Shown piece after piece: positions 17,920 to 25,371 of a DNA stretch of 39,326 bases. Location: NCBI RefSeq assembly GCF_013304385.1, contig NZ_JAAITU010000038.1, positions 1-39,326 on the forward strand, written 5' to 3'. Position numbers and translations under genes: made by a program. Origin of the DNA: Blautia glucerasea. Lineage in GTDB: Bacteria; Bacillota; Clostridia; Lachnospirales; Lachnospiraceae. Under the pieces are notes generated by a model. It had not been told where the DNA came from and did not search any database. It worked only from the letters and a program-made list of their open reading frames with translations. Numbering within the stretch: the first letter of the stretch is position 1; each line of letters opens with the position of its first letter.

Positions 17920-18546
17920 ATGAAAAATATTTTGATTCACGGCTTGGGACAAAACAGTAAGGATTGGGATACCATTAAAAATGAGTTGGAAACGAGGGGA
18001 ATTTCCTCTGTCGCTCCTGATTTATTTGACCTTGCAAAAGGCAGGAAATTAGACTATCCCACAGTATATCAGGCATTCAGCGAGCTGTGCGAGTCTTACC
18101 AAGACAAACTAAATCTTTGCGGGCTTTCCCTCGGCGGTCTGCTTGCGCTCAATTATGCTATCCAGTATCCGAAAAAAATAAACTCTCTTGTTTTGATCGG
18201 AACGCCGTTTGAGATACCGAAAGGACTGCTGAAATTTCAAAATATTGTATTTAGATTTATGCCCAAAGCCGTATTTCAGAATATGGGCGTAAGCAAAAAA
18301 GATTTTATTCGTTTGAGCAAATCAATGGTTGATCTCAATTTTATGGATTCGGCGACAGCGCTTGATTGTCCCGCCCTTATTCTTTGCGGCGCAAAGGATA
18401 AAACGAATATGGAGAGTGCTAAGCGGTTTCACGAAGCAATGAAAAACAGCAAGCTGGTCATTGTGGAAGCTTCCGGTCACGAAGTAAACAAAGATAATCC
18501 GAATGAGTTAGTTCGTGTTTTGCAAGACTTTTGGGCAGAGAGGTAG
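17920..18546 (+). CDS. Alpha/beta hydrolase
   Basis: The 208-residue, cytosolic, single-domain alpha/beta-hydrolase fold has HGLGQNSKDW near the N-terminus (oxyanion-hole HG), the nucleophile elbow GLSLGG with Ser70, the acid Asp160 in CGAKD, and His187 in SGHEVN, so the catalytic triad is complete. The fold resembles small esterases and lactonases of the RBBP9/MhpC/BioH-like group. The substrate cannot be inferred. It is the first gene of the cargo island, reached from an extended -10 promoter, with a GAGG site before the ATG. Its last codons (GCAGAGAGGTAG) supply the ribosome binding site for the next gene. Confidence 0.85.
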   Translation: MKNILIHGLGQNSKDWDTIKNELETRGISSVAPDLFDLAKGRKLDYPTVYQAFSELCESYQDKLNLCGLSLGGLLALNYAIQYPKKINSLVLIGTPFEIPKGLLKFQNIVFRFMPKAVFQNMGVSKKDFIRLSKSMVDLNFMDSATALDCPALILCGAKDKTNMESAKRFHEAMKNSKLVIVEASGHEVNKDNPNELVRVLQDFWAER

Positions 18547-18563
18547 AGATGAGGTTTTTAATA

Positions 18564-18983
18564 ATGAATGAGAGAGAAAGAATTATCCGGTTATGGTTTG
18601 ATATGTGGCTGAAACAACAGGATTTGGGCATAGATGATATTTTTACAGAAGATGTGGTTTATACGGAAAGCTGGAGTCCAAAATATCAGGATCGCAAAAC
18701 TGTTAAGCACTGGTTTAATGAGTGGAATACACGGGGAAAAGTCCTTATTTGGGACATTAAGCAGTTTTTCCATAAAGGTAATCAGACTATCGTGGAATGG
18801 TACTTCAAAAATGAAATGAACGCTGGAAGCATAGAAGAATTTGACGGCATTTCACTTGTAGAGTGGACGGATGATAACAAAATTAAGTCTTTAAAAGAAT
18901 TTGGCTGCAACCGTAATAACTATAATCCGTATCAATATGGCGATCAACCTCGATTTAGAGATGAAAAGGCAAATTGGTTTTGA
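18564..18983 (+). CDS. SnoaL/NTF2-like protein
   Basis: This small protein of about 139 residues has the NTF2-like/SnoaL cone-fold pattern: IIRLWFDMWL helix, FTEDVVYTESW, an HWFNEW helix, then strands IWDIKQFFHKG, TIVEWYF, FDGISLVEWTDDNKI and LKEFGCN. Members are often isomerases, hydrolases or ligand binders. The substrate is unknown. I start it at 18564, where MNERERIIRLWF aligns with the usual N-terminus. The ATG at 18549 is an alternative with a GAGAGG site, and a frame-open ATG at 18531 lies inside the preceding gene. It forms an operon with the hydrolase and the acetyltransferases. An NTF2-like protein beside a hydrolase and GNATs is typical of mobile accessory gene strings. Confidence 0.75.
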   Translation: MNERERIIRLWFDMWLKQQDLGIDDIFTEDVVYTESWSPKYQDRKTVKHWFNEWNTRGKVLIWDIKQFFHKGNQTIVEWYFKNEMNAGSIEEFDGISLVEWTDDNKIKSLKEFGCNRNNYNPYQYGDQPRFRDEKANWF

Positions 18984-19046
18984 TATGTTGATTATCGTGG
19001 TAGATTTCCGTCACGAATTTAATAAAGGAAATATGGAGACAGAAAG

Positions 19047-19430
19047 ATGGAATATATAGTAGATGATAAAAAACTGGACGCATTTACCTTTATTGCGTTC
19101 GTCAAACAAGTATGGCAAGGCAATTATGATATTGAAAAAACACAGTGTGCATTGTCTCAGACAATCAATATTACTGCTTATGAAAATGAGGCACTGATTG
19201 GCTGCTTGCGTATTCTTACAGACGGATATTATTTCGGTACGATTACAGAGTTGCTCGTCCTTCCTGAATATCAAAAACAGGGAGTCGGCAGTAAACTCTT
19301 GCAACTTGCAAAGGATAATACCCCTACTATGCTGTATTTTGGAGCGCAGCCGGGGATAGAAAAGTTTTACGAAAAGAATGGTTGCAAAAGAAGCTTGCAA
19401 TCCTATGTGATCGAAAAGGAACGGTCATAA
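19047..19430 (+). CDS. GNAT-family N-acetyltransferase (short)
   Basis: The 127-residue protein has the GNAT acetyl-CoA loop in LPEYQKQGVGSKLLQLAK and the preceding strand TITELLVLP. The C-terminus PGIEKFYEKNGCKRS is the usual GNAT motif B region. It acetylates an amine substrate that cannot be predicted. A GGAGA site precedes the ATG. The gene sits second-last but one in the cargo island, followed within 25 bases by a second GNAT, so the two may act together or be recent neighbours. The length is at the short end for the family but all core motifs are present. Confidence 0.85.
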   Translation: MEYIVDDKKLDAFTFIAFVKQVWQGNYDIEKTQCALSQTINITAYENEALIGCLRILTDGYYFGTITELLVLPEYQKQGVGSKLLQLAKDNTPTMLYFGAQPGIEKFYEKNGCKRSLQSYVIEKERS

Positions 19431-19453
19431 CGAAAATTTACGAGGTGCTTAGT

Positions 19454-19888
19454 ATGGAAGTCAAAAAAATAGATGATACTCAAATTACAAATGCCATTGA
19501 CTTGATTTGGCAAACTTTTTTACAATTTGAGGCTCCCGATTATTCTGAAGAAGGAGTTAAGTCGTTTCAGGATTTTATTGAGAACAAAGAGATCATCAAA
19601 ACATTAGAATTTTGGGGCGCTTATGACGAAGAAGAACTAAAGGGAGTTATCGCAACAAACGAAAACCGGAAGCATATCTGTTGCTTTTTTGTGAAAGCAC
19701 AGTATCAAAGACAAGGCATTGGTAGAAAGTTGTGGGACTTCCTACGAGAAAATAGTTCAAGCAAAACCATTACAGTAAATTCTTCTCCGTATGCAGTTCC
19801 GGTCTATCATAAACTGGGTTTCGTAGATACCGATACGGAGCAACTTTCGGATGGTATGCGATATACACCTATGCAATTTATAAAATGA
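19454..19888 (+). CDS. GNAT-family N-acetyltransferase
   Basis: The 144-residue protein has the GNAT signature VKAQYQRQGIGRKLWDFLRE (acetyl-CoA binding) and a C-terminal AVPVYHKLGFVDT motif. I start it at the ATG at 19454, which has CGAGGTG seven bases upstream. The reading frame is open back to 19382, but that part overlaps the previous GNAT gene and lacks a site. The protein differs clearly from the first GNAT, so it is not a recent duplicate. Substrate unknown. It is followed by the Vat/CatB-type acetyltransferase gene. Confidence 0.85.
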   Translation: MEVKKIDDTQITNAIDLIWQTFLQFEAPDYSEEGVKSFQDFIENKEIIKTLEFWGAYDEEELKGVIATNENRKHICCFFVKAQYQRQGIGRKLWDFLRENSSSKTITVNSSPYAVPVYHKLGFVDTDTEQLSDGMRYTPMQFIK

Positions 19889-19976
19889 ACGATTGGTTTG
19901 AAAGAGGTGGTTTGTAGGTGAAGCGTTGTATTGTAGTAACCGAAATAGTCTAAAATAAAATATCAGGAGGTTAATA

Positions 19977-20606
19977 ATGACTATTTCGGAGACAAAAATC
20001 TATCCTCGTACCGGGGACAAACAAACGGTATACTTAAAAAGCGTAGTAAAAAATCCTAATATTATTGTTGGCGATTATACGATGTATAATGATTTTGTAA
20101 ATGCTCCAACGGATTTTGAAAAAAACAATGTTTTGTATCACTATCCAATCAATCACGACAGACTAATTATTGGAAAGTTTTGCTCTATTGCGTGTGGTGC
20201 GAAGTTTATTTTCACAAGTGCTAATCACACTTTGAAGTCATTGTCTACTTACCCTTTCCCATTGTTTTTTGAAGAATGGGAACTGGACAAAAGCAATGTG
20301 ACAGATTCGTGGGATAATAAGGGAGACATTGTTATCGGTAACGATGTATGGATTGGATATGAAGCTGTTATTATGTCCGGTGTTACCATTGGTAACGGAG
20401 CAATCGTTGGGACTCGTGCAGTAGTAACGAAAGATGTGCCGCCTTACACGATTGTAGGCGGTATACCCGCACGACAAATCCGAAAGAGATTTTCTGAAGA
20501 TACCATATCATCATTATTGAGTATTAGATGGTGGGATTGGTCGGATGAAAAAATTAAAAAAAATATTTCCGCCATTCAAACAGGAAGTATTGATGATCTA
20601 AAGTAA
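19977..20606 (+). CDS. Vat/CatB-type xenobiotic acetyltransferase (hexapeptide repeat)
   Basis: This 209-residue left-handed beta-helix acetyltransferase has [18 protein letters not shown], the probable catalytic His84 in TSANHTLK, hexapeptide repeats through [20 protein letters not shown] and [19 protein letters not shown], and the family ending [10 protein letters not shown]. This family O-acetylates streptogramin A (Vat) or chloramphenicol (CatB/XAT). Both candidates share these motifs, so the exact drug cannot be stated from sequence alone. A strong AGGAGG site at 19964-19969 precedes the ATG. It is the last cargo gene, before hairpin copy 2. It is probably the selectable trait of the island, as inference. 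Confidence 0.85.
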   Translation: MTISETKIYPRTGDKQTVYLKSVVKNPNIIVGDYTMYNDFVNAPTDFEKNNVLYHYPINHDRLIIGKFCSIACGAKFIFTSANHTLKSLSTYPFPLFFEEWELDKSNVTDSWDNKGDIVIGNDVWIGYEAVIMSGVTIGNGAIVGTRAVVTKDVPPYTIVGGIPARQIRKRFSEDTISSLLSIRWWDWSDEKIKKNISAIQTGSIDDLK

Positions 20607-20631
20607 TGGGACTTACCGAATAACAAATACC

Positions 20632-20679
20632 TTTACATAGCCGCTTGGTTTTTACAAAAAATCAGGCGGCTATATTTTT
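20632..20679 (+). terminator. Hairpin repeat copy 2, terminator at right end of cargo
   Basis: The same hairpin as 17787-17827 (AGCCGCTTGG ... CAGGCGGCT; stem 20637-20673), here followed by TATTTTTG, so it works as an intrinsic terminator for the cargo operon. The run TTACATAGCCGCTTGG and CAGGCGGCTATAT is shared with copy 1. Confidence 0.8.
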
Positions 20680-20699
20680 GTTTAAGGAGGTGTTCGCTT

Positions 20700-21029
20700 A
20701 TGGGCGAAACAGACTACAACGCCCTGCTCTACGATAAGATGAAAGCCGAGCAGGACAAGTACAGAGACTGGCTGCTTAATCAGCCGCCGGAGGAAATTTT
20801 GAATCATACCTACGAGTACACGATGAGAGAGGACATCGTGATGTGTATGGAAGAACTGGAGCTTTCTCCGAAACAGGCAAAGGCTTTGCTTCGTTCCCCT
20901 TGCCCTCTTGACGATGTCTATAAAGAGTTCAGGGACAGAGAAGTGGAGCATATGGATACCATTCGTGATTCCATCGAAACGAGGGCAAATGATGTGCTCA
21001 AACGAGACAAAAACAGAGAAAGCAGGTGA
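20700..21029 (+). CDS. DUF3848-like ICE protein
   Basis: The 109-residue, acidic, helical protein opens YNALLYDKMKAEQDKYRDWL and then QPPEEILNHTYEYTMREDI. This is the pattern I associate with the DUF3848 family of conjugative elements, whose function is unknown. The C-terminal half (PCPLDDVYKEFRDREVEHMD) fits too. It is preceded by AAGGAGGTG, follows the terminator of the cargo, and leads a unit with the next small gene and the primase-like gene. The final codons (AACAGAGAAAGCAGGTGA) supply the site for the gene at 21034. Confidence 0.75.
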   Translation: MGETDYNALLYDKMKAEQDKYRDWLLNQPPEEILNHTYEYTMREDIVMCMEELELSPKQAKALLRSPCPLDDVYKEFRDREVEHMDTIRDSIETRANDVLKRDKNRESR

Positions 21030-21033
21030 GAAA

Positions 21034-21357
21034 ATGGTGTGTAAATTAAAAACAATCCGTGCGGATATGCTGGTGTTGCAGTGCCAGCTTGAAAGAGAAT
21101 TGATCAGATATGTGAAGCGGTATCTCTGCCAGCCGCAGGTCACAATCATCACAAATGATAAGCAGTTTGCCTTTATGTGCGAGCTGTACGACTATGTGGA
21201 GAATACGGAGCTTCCGCCTGAAATGGTAAGTTCCCTTATGAAAACGAAAAATGTCTTGGAGCTGTCTTGGGACGAATGGCTGATGAATGCCGAAGTTGAA
21301 GATATGGAAGATTCCATTGAGAAAGTCGCAGAGCTTCTCAGGAAAGGGAAGATCTGA
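21034..21357 (+). CDS. Small hypothetical ICE protein
   Basis: The 107-residue product (MVCKLKTIRADMLVLQCQLE) is helical, with an acidic C-terminus (AEVEDMEDSIEKVAELL). The start at 21034 is chosen because it has an AGGTGAG site a few bases upstream and begins just after the stop of the DUF3848-like gene; the frame is open further upstream but only inside that gene. It is followed by the primase-like gene with a one-base gap. No family recognised. Confidence 0.6.
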   Translation: MVCKLKTIRADMLVLQCQLERELIRYVKRYLCQPQVTIITNDKQFAFMCELYDYVENTELPPEMVSSLMKTKNVLELSWDEWLMNAEVEDMEDSIEKVAELLRKGKI

Positions 21358-21358
21358 T

Positions 21359-22327
21359 ATGCCATATATTCCGCCGGAAGTGGTCGAACAGGCTCGGCAG
21401 ATCGACCTTTTAACTTATCTAAGAAGGATGGAGCCGGATAATGTTGAACAAGTCAAAGGAACGAGAAATGTATATCGTACCGTTGACCACGACAGCTTAA
21501 AGATTTCAAATGGCAAATGGTTTTGGTGGTCGCAAGGTTTCGGCGGCTATACTGCGCTTGACTATCTGATAAAAGTCAGGAACTATTCTTTTATGGACGC
21601 AGTGGAAATCCTAACGGGAAAAGAACTGGCAAAGTGGACGCCGCCACCGAAAAAAGAAGAAAAAACTGAGCCGAAGGCACTGCGTTTGCCGGAAAAATAT
21701 CAAGACAGCAAACGGGTAATGCAGTATCTTTTTGATCGTGGCATTGACTATCAGATTATTCAGGAGTGTATTGCGGACGGTGTGATTTTTGAAAGCAACG
21801 GGCGCTATCATAATGCGGTTTTTGTCGGGAAGGACGAAACAGGGACGCTAAAGTATGCCGCCTACCGTGGTTTAGGAAGCAGCACCTTTAAGGGAGACGC
21901 ATACGGAAGCGACAAGCAATATTCCTTTCGCCTGCTTGCAAAAGAGCCTTGCCAGTCGGTGCATTTATTTGAAGCCGCCATTGATTTGCTGTCCTATGCC
22001 ACTTTGCTGAAAGCTCAGGGTAAGGACTATAAATCGGAAAATCTGCTCTCTCTTTCGGGTGTGTATCAGCCGAAGAAAGAGAGCAAAGACAGTAAAATTC
22101 CGATTGCGCTTTCCGTTTTCCTTGAGAAAAATCCGCTTATCAAGACGATTCATTTGCATTTGGACAATGACAAAACGGGAAGGCTCTGTACCAAAACCTT
22201 AAAAGAGCTGCTCGGAAATAAGTATGAAGTCTTTGACGAGCCGCCGAAGAAAGGCAAGGACTATAACGATTACCTCTGCATACAGCTTGGAATCTACAAA
22301 TCCAAAGAAAGGAGCTATGAGCGTTGA
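21359..22327 (+). CDS. Toprim-domain primase-like protein (DUF3991/Toprim type)
   Basis: The 322-residue product has an N-terminal DnaG/CHC2-like region (VVEQARQIDLLTYLRRMEPD, then KWFWWSQGFGGYTALDYL) without the zinc-binding Cys/His set of CHC2, which suggests a degenerate finger. A linker with Pro/Lys follows, then a Toprim domain with the conserved acid Glu205 (FEAAIDLLSY) and Asp269/Asp271 (HLHLDNDKTGR). Toprim proteins of this kind on ICEs probably make primers or assist replication of the transferred strand. The start at 21359 is one base past the previous stop and has AGGAAAGGG nearby; the frame opens further upstream only inside the previous gene. It ends KERSYER, whose codons carry the site for the next gene. 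Confidence 0.85.
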   Translation: MPYIPPEVVEQARQIDLLTYLRRMEPDNVEQVKGTRNVYRTVDHDSLKISNGKWFWWSQGFGGYTALDYLIKVRNYSFMDAVEILTGKELAKWTPPPKKEEKTEPKALRLPEKYQDSKRVMQYLFDRGIDYQIIQECIADGVIFESNGRYHNAVFVGKDETGTLKYAAYRGLGSSTFKGDAYGSDKQYSFRLLAKEPCQSVHLFEAAIDLLSYATLLKAQGKDYKSENLLSLSGVYQPKKESKDSKIPIALSVFLEKNPLIKTIHLHLDNDKTGRLCTKTLKELLGNKYEVFDEPPKKGKDYNDYLCIQLGIYKSKERSYER

Positions 22328-23394
22328 ATGTACGAATTTATCAGATCAATATGAAGCGTGACGCCAACAATGTCGCCTTTATGAATTACGAGAGCCTTCC
22401 AAAATTTCAGGGCAGCTCAGAAATCGACAGCAGCCTCTATGATAAGGTGTTCGAGGGAGAAGTAAACTGCTTCACGCTGGAAAAACTCTATGAGATTTTC
22501 AATCTTAAACACCCCGCAGGATATAAAGGGCGGTCGATGTCCGTATCCGATGTGGTGGAGATCATTGACGGGAATACCGGAAAAAGCTACTTCCACTTTT
22601 GCGACAGCTTCGGTTTTCAGAAGGTCGATTTTGATCCGGAAAAGACGCAGGTCAGCGACCGCTTCCTATCGCTTGCCGAGCAGGAGAAAATCTCTGTCCT
22701 GCTCGTTCCGGTCGGCAAATCTCCGATTGTGAAAGAGATACCGAACACCTATGAAGCGATGAAAGAACTGGTCGGCGGGGGCGGTTTAGACGAGTATATG
22801 CCCTTTGAAGATGACGCCGCTATCGTCTGCAACCGTGACGGGAAGCAGGAAAAGCTGCCGATGAATCGGGCGGTCTACCAGCCGCCGAAGCGCACACAGA
22901 TGAGTTACAGCGACCTGAAATCCCTTTTTCGGGAAGCGGAAAACAACAGACAGCACCTTACCGCCCATATCGTTTTTACCGCCGATACCTTCAAAAAACC
23001 GTACAGCGAATTTGAACGGACTTATGAAGTAAGCTCGGACAACAAGGCATTCCAGTCCCGTATGGGCGGCTATTCCATCTACGGCGCTTCTTTGGACGGT
23101 GTTGATCCGTGCCTGAGAATGGAGGGATTGATGGCGGACGAAATGGGCGGTAAGGACGGTTGGAAAATTGAAAAATGCTTCTTAATGGAAGATTCAAGAG
23201 AGGTCGCCGACATCATTCACGGCGATTTTTTTATTGCCCGTTCCAATGTCGTCGATGAGAAATACAGCAGCTTATCGAGCGAACAACTACTGAAATACAA
23301 ACGGCTTTTTCGGTATCCTGAGCGATTCCACGAAACCGCACACGGGATTGAGATCGAGCCGTTTAAGCCCAACAGGGCGGACAAAGAACGATAA
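22324..23394 (+). CDS. YodL-like ICE accessory protein, TTG start
   Basis: This is a 356-residue soluble protein. The N-terminus NVRIYQINMKRDANNVAFMN, with the block FQGSSEIDSSLYDKVFEGEV, resembles the YodL domain of ICE proteins. The middle and C-terminal parts (SDLKSLFREAENNRQHLTA, RMGGYSIYGASLDG) are conserved-looking but of unknown function. The start is TTG at 22324, overlapping the TGA of the primase gene, with AAAGGAG at 22309-22315. An ATG at 22318 opens only a 14-residue frame and is rejected. The gene ends at 23394, just before the structured pre-mobC segment, and may belong to the maintenance rather than the mobilisation unit. Confidence 0.75.
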   Translation: MNVRIYQINMKRDANNVAFMNYESLPKFQGSSEIDSSLYDKVFEGEVNCFTLEKLYEIFNLKHPAGYKGRSMSVSDVVEIIDGNTGKSYFHFCDSFGFQKVDFDPEKTQVSDRFLSLAEQEKISVLLVPVGKSPIVKEIPNTYEAMKELVGGGGLDEYMPFEDDAAIVCNRDGKQEKLPMNRAVYQPPKRTQMSYSDLKSLFREAENNRQHLTAHIVFTADTFKKPYSEFERTYEVSSDNKAFQSRMGGYSIYGASLDGVDPCLRMEGLMADEMGGKDGWKIEKCFLMEDSREVADIIHGDFFIARSNVVDEKYSSLSSEQLLKYKRLFRYPERFHETAHGIEIEPFKPNRADKER

Positions 23395-23404
23395 ATATCA
23401 GGAA

Positions 23405-23505
23405 AAACGGGGCAGCCCGACAGGTCTGCGTTAGCTTAGCGAGCAGACTGTTTTTACTCCTATCGGGCAAAAACAGTAAAAGCTCGTTAGGGGCTGCCCC
23501 TAATA
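23405..23505. other. Structured intergenic segment before mobC, candidate oriT or RNA switch
   Basis: This run of overlapping inverted repeats lies in a non-coding gap. GGGGCAGCCC (23409-23418) pairs with GGGCTGCCCC (23491-23500). GCCCGACAGG (23415-23424) pairs with CCTATCGGGC (23459-23468) with one mismatch. GTCTGC (23424-23429) pairs with GCAGAC (23443-23448). ACTGTTTTT (23447-23455) pairs with AAAAACAGT (23469-23477). The second and fourth interleave, so a pseudoknot or two alternative folds are possible. Placement directly upstream of mobC and the relaxase fits an origin of transfer, and many MOBP elements carry inverted repeats there. A regulatory RNA is the alternative. Confidence 0.5.
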
Positions 23506-23531
23506 CCCCAATACAGGAAAGGATTTTGACT

Positions 23532-23663
23532 ATGCACGAATTTCTATTCTTTATGATAGGCTTCCTGCTCGGTGGCGTTATCGGCGTAATGATTATGTGT
23601 CTTATGCAGATCAACCGAATCAGCCGCACACCAAATATCCGAAAGGAGGACGAGGAACTGTGA
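23532..23663 (+). CDS. DUF3789-like 43-residue membrane microprotein
   Basis: This small ORF starts at ATG 23532 and is preceded by AGGAAAGGA. The product MHEFLFFMIGFLLGGVIGVM has one hydrophobic helix, then MCLMQINRISR and an acidic end (RKEDEEL). The pattern of a single helix with a G-rich start and MCLMQxNR resembles the DUF3789 family of small ICE proteins. Its stop at 23661 overlaps the GTG start of mobC, and AAAGGAGG inside its last codons provides that gene's site, so it is the first gene of the mobilisation operon. Function unknown, possibly a membrane tether or stability factor. Confidence 0.6.
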   Translation: MHEFLFFMIGFLLGGVIGVMIMCLMQINRISRTPNIRKEDEEL

Positions 23664-23998
23664 AACGAACAGTCAAAAAACAGTTTTGGTTTTCAAAGGC
23701 GGAAGCACAGGACTTGCAGAAGAAAGCAAAGAAAGCCTGCCTGACCGAAGCGGCGCTGATTCGACTGCTGCTTCGTGGCTATGAGCCGAGAGAAAAACCG
23801 GACGAGAGATTTTATGACGCTATGCGGGAGCTTTCCGCTATCGGCAACAACATCAATCAGCTCGCCATTAAAGCGAACGCCCTCGGCTTTGTGGATTCGC
23901 AAATGCTGAAGAACGAGGCGCTGAGGTGGCACAAGTTTCAGGCGGCGATTGAGCGTGAATTTCTGCGCCCTGAAAAAAGCGGATTGAAATGGCAGTAA
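23660..23998 (+). CDS. mobC: MobC-family relaxosome accessory protein
   Basis: The 112-residue product (KRTVKKQFWFSKAEAQDLQK) is a ribbon-helix-helix-like MobC protein with the characteristic RELSAIGNNINQLAIKAN stretch. MobC binds near nic and helps the relaxase open oriT. The GTG start at 23660 is chosen because AAAGGAGG at 23642-23649 is in place and the frame further upstream lies in the previous gene. The gene overlaps the relaxase start by 10 bases, a common mobC-relaxase arrangement. Confidence 0.88.
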   Translation: MKRTVKKQFWFSKAEAQDLQKKAKKACLTEAALIRLLLRGYEPREKPDERFYDAMRELSAIGNNINQLAIKANALGFVDSQMLKNEALRWHKFQAAIEREFLRPEKSGLKWQ

Positions 23999-25371
23999 CA
24001 AAGCTTTGGAAGGTAAGCGTCCGGCTCGGTCAGGTACTGGACTATACGACCAATCCTGAAAAGACCGCCAACCCCGAATATTCTGCCGAAGATTATCAGG
24101 CGCTCAAAGATGTGCTTGCCTATGCGAAGGACGAGGAGAAAACGGAACACGAGTTTTTCTGTGACGGGATCAACTGCAATGTGGCGATGGCTCGTGACCA
24201 GTTCATTACCGTCAAGGAACAGTTCGGCAAGACGGACGGGATTCAGGCGTATCACGGGTATCTAAGCTTTAAGGAAAACGAGGTCACGCCCGAACAGGCG
24301 CAGCAGATCGGAATGGAGTTTGCAAGAAAGATGTGGGGCAAGCGGTTTCAGGTGGTCGTTACTACCCATCTGAACACGAAACATCTCCACTGCCATTTTG
24401 TCATCAACTCCGTTTCCTTTGCCGATGGGAAGCGGCTGAAAGACAAAGAAAAGTCTTGGTACTACTTCCGCCATATCGCCGATGAGATCTGCTTGGAACA
24501 TAAGCTGTCCATTGTAGAAAAGCCGGAGCTGCACAGATCGCCCGCCTATCTTACGATGAAGGACGAGGCGGGTATGCCTACCCGATACAACAACGCAAAA
24601 AAAGCGATTGACGAGGCGATTGCGATGAGCCGCAACCTGCGGCAGTTCCAATATGAACTGGGCGTGATGGGCTACCACTCAAATTTCAGTCCCAACCGCA
24701 AGTATGCGACGGTTACACCCAAGGGCAGCGAAAAGCCGATACGGACTTACCGGCTCGGCGAGGAATACACCAAAGAGAAAATCCTTGAAAGGCTGATTGC
24801 TAATCGGGATAATATTGTGTTCAAGCCGTTCCAGCCAAAGACCTATATTGTCCGGCAGTACCGCCTGCCCACAAGAGAAAGCAAAATCCAAAAGGTCGGC
24901 GGTCTGTATGGCTTGTATCTCTACTACTGCTATCGGCTCGGCTACCTTCCGAAGCACAATCAGAAACAACAGAATACGGCGAGGCTTCACTATCTTCTCA
25001 AAGACGATCTGATGAAGATGGACGAACTCACCAAACAGGTAACGCTGCTCGGCAAGCACCAGATCGGTACGGACGAGCAGCTTTTTTCATATAAGCGGTC
25101 GGTTGAGGACGAAATCAAAACCCTTACCGCCGACAGAACACATCTCCGAAATGAAATACGAAAGGTAGATATATCAGATGAACGGCTGTCGGCGGCAAAG
25201 ATGAAAATTTCAGCTATCTCCGAACGCTTGAAAGAGCTTCGCAAAGAAGTAAAGCTCTGCGACGGGATTGCGAAGCGGTCAGGCGTAATTGCCGATACCC
25301 TTTCGCAAGTGAAAGCAGAGGAAGAAAAATCTCAAAGAAAGGAGTCCCGAAACTATGAACAACGGCGGTGA
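23989..25371 (+). CDS. MOBP-type relaxase (MobA/VirD2-like)
   Basis: The 460-residue relaxase has the probable nucleophile Tyr19 in VLDYTTNPEKT. Motif III is THLNTKHLHCHFVIN with His127, His132, His134 and His136 (metal-binding His cluster), giving the HxxxxHxHxH pattern of Firmicutes MOBP relaxases. The rest has helical regions, ending in a coiled-coil-rich C-terminus (about residues 365-455) that may contact the coupling protein. It nicks oriT and stays covalently bound to the transferred strand. It starts inside the end of mobC, and its last codons (AAGGAGTCC) set the site for pcfB. All core residues are present, so it should be active. Confidence 0.93.
   Translation: MAVTKLWKVSVRLGQVLDYTTNPEKTANPEYSAEDYQALKDVLAYAKDEEKTEHEFFCDGINCNVAMARDQFITVKEQFGKTDGIQAYHGYLSFKENEVTPEQAQQIGMEFARKMWGKRFQVVVTTHLNTKHLHCHFVINSVSFADGKRLKDKEKSWYYFRHIADEICLEHKLSIVEKPELHRSPAYLTMKDEAGMPTRYNNAKKAIDEAIAMSRNLRQFQYELGVMGYHSNFSPNRKYATVTPKGSEKPIRTYRLGEEYTKEKILERLIANRDNIVFKPFQPKTYIVRQYRLPTRESKIQKVGGLYGLYLYYCYRLGYLPKHNQKQQNTARLHYLLKDDLMKMDELTKQVTLLGKHQIGTDEQLFSYKRSVEDEIKTLTADRTHLRNEIRKVDISDERLSAAKMKISAISERLKELRKEVKLCDGIAKRSGVIADTLSQVKAEEEKSQRKESRNYEQRR

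Larger units (their letters stand above)
17828..20631 (+). mobile_element. A/T-rich cargo island between hairpin repeats
   Basis: The segment between the two near-identical hairpins carries five small metabolic or resistance-type genes and is visibly richer in A/T than the backbone on both sides. Its genes have ordinary spacing rather than the tight overlaps of the ICE. No transposase or integrase lies inside it. Deleting it together with one hairpin would leave the 17472 gene, a terminator and the 20700 gene, which looks like the ancestral order. The mechanism (homologous exchange or insertion with a long duplication) is inference. Confidence 0.6.

Noticed and set aside
19926..19956. Possible promoter just before the Vat/CatB gene (TTGTAT ... 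TAAAAT)
   Set aside because: The spacer is 19 bases and both boxes are imperfect. Read-through from the cargo promoter explains expression as well.
22318..22362. A 14-codon ORF (MSVECTNLSDQYEA) starting in the end of the primase gene
   Set aside because: Its ATG is only two bases from GGAG, too close for efficient initiation. The TTG start of the YodL-like gene fits the spacing.
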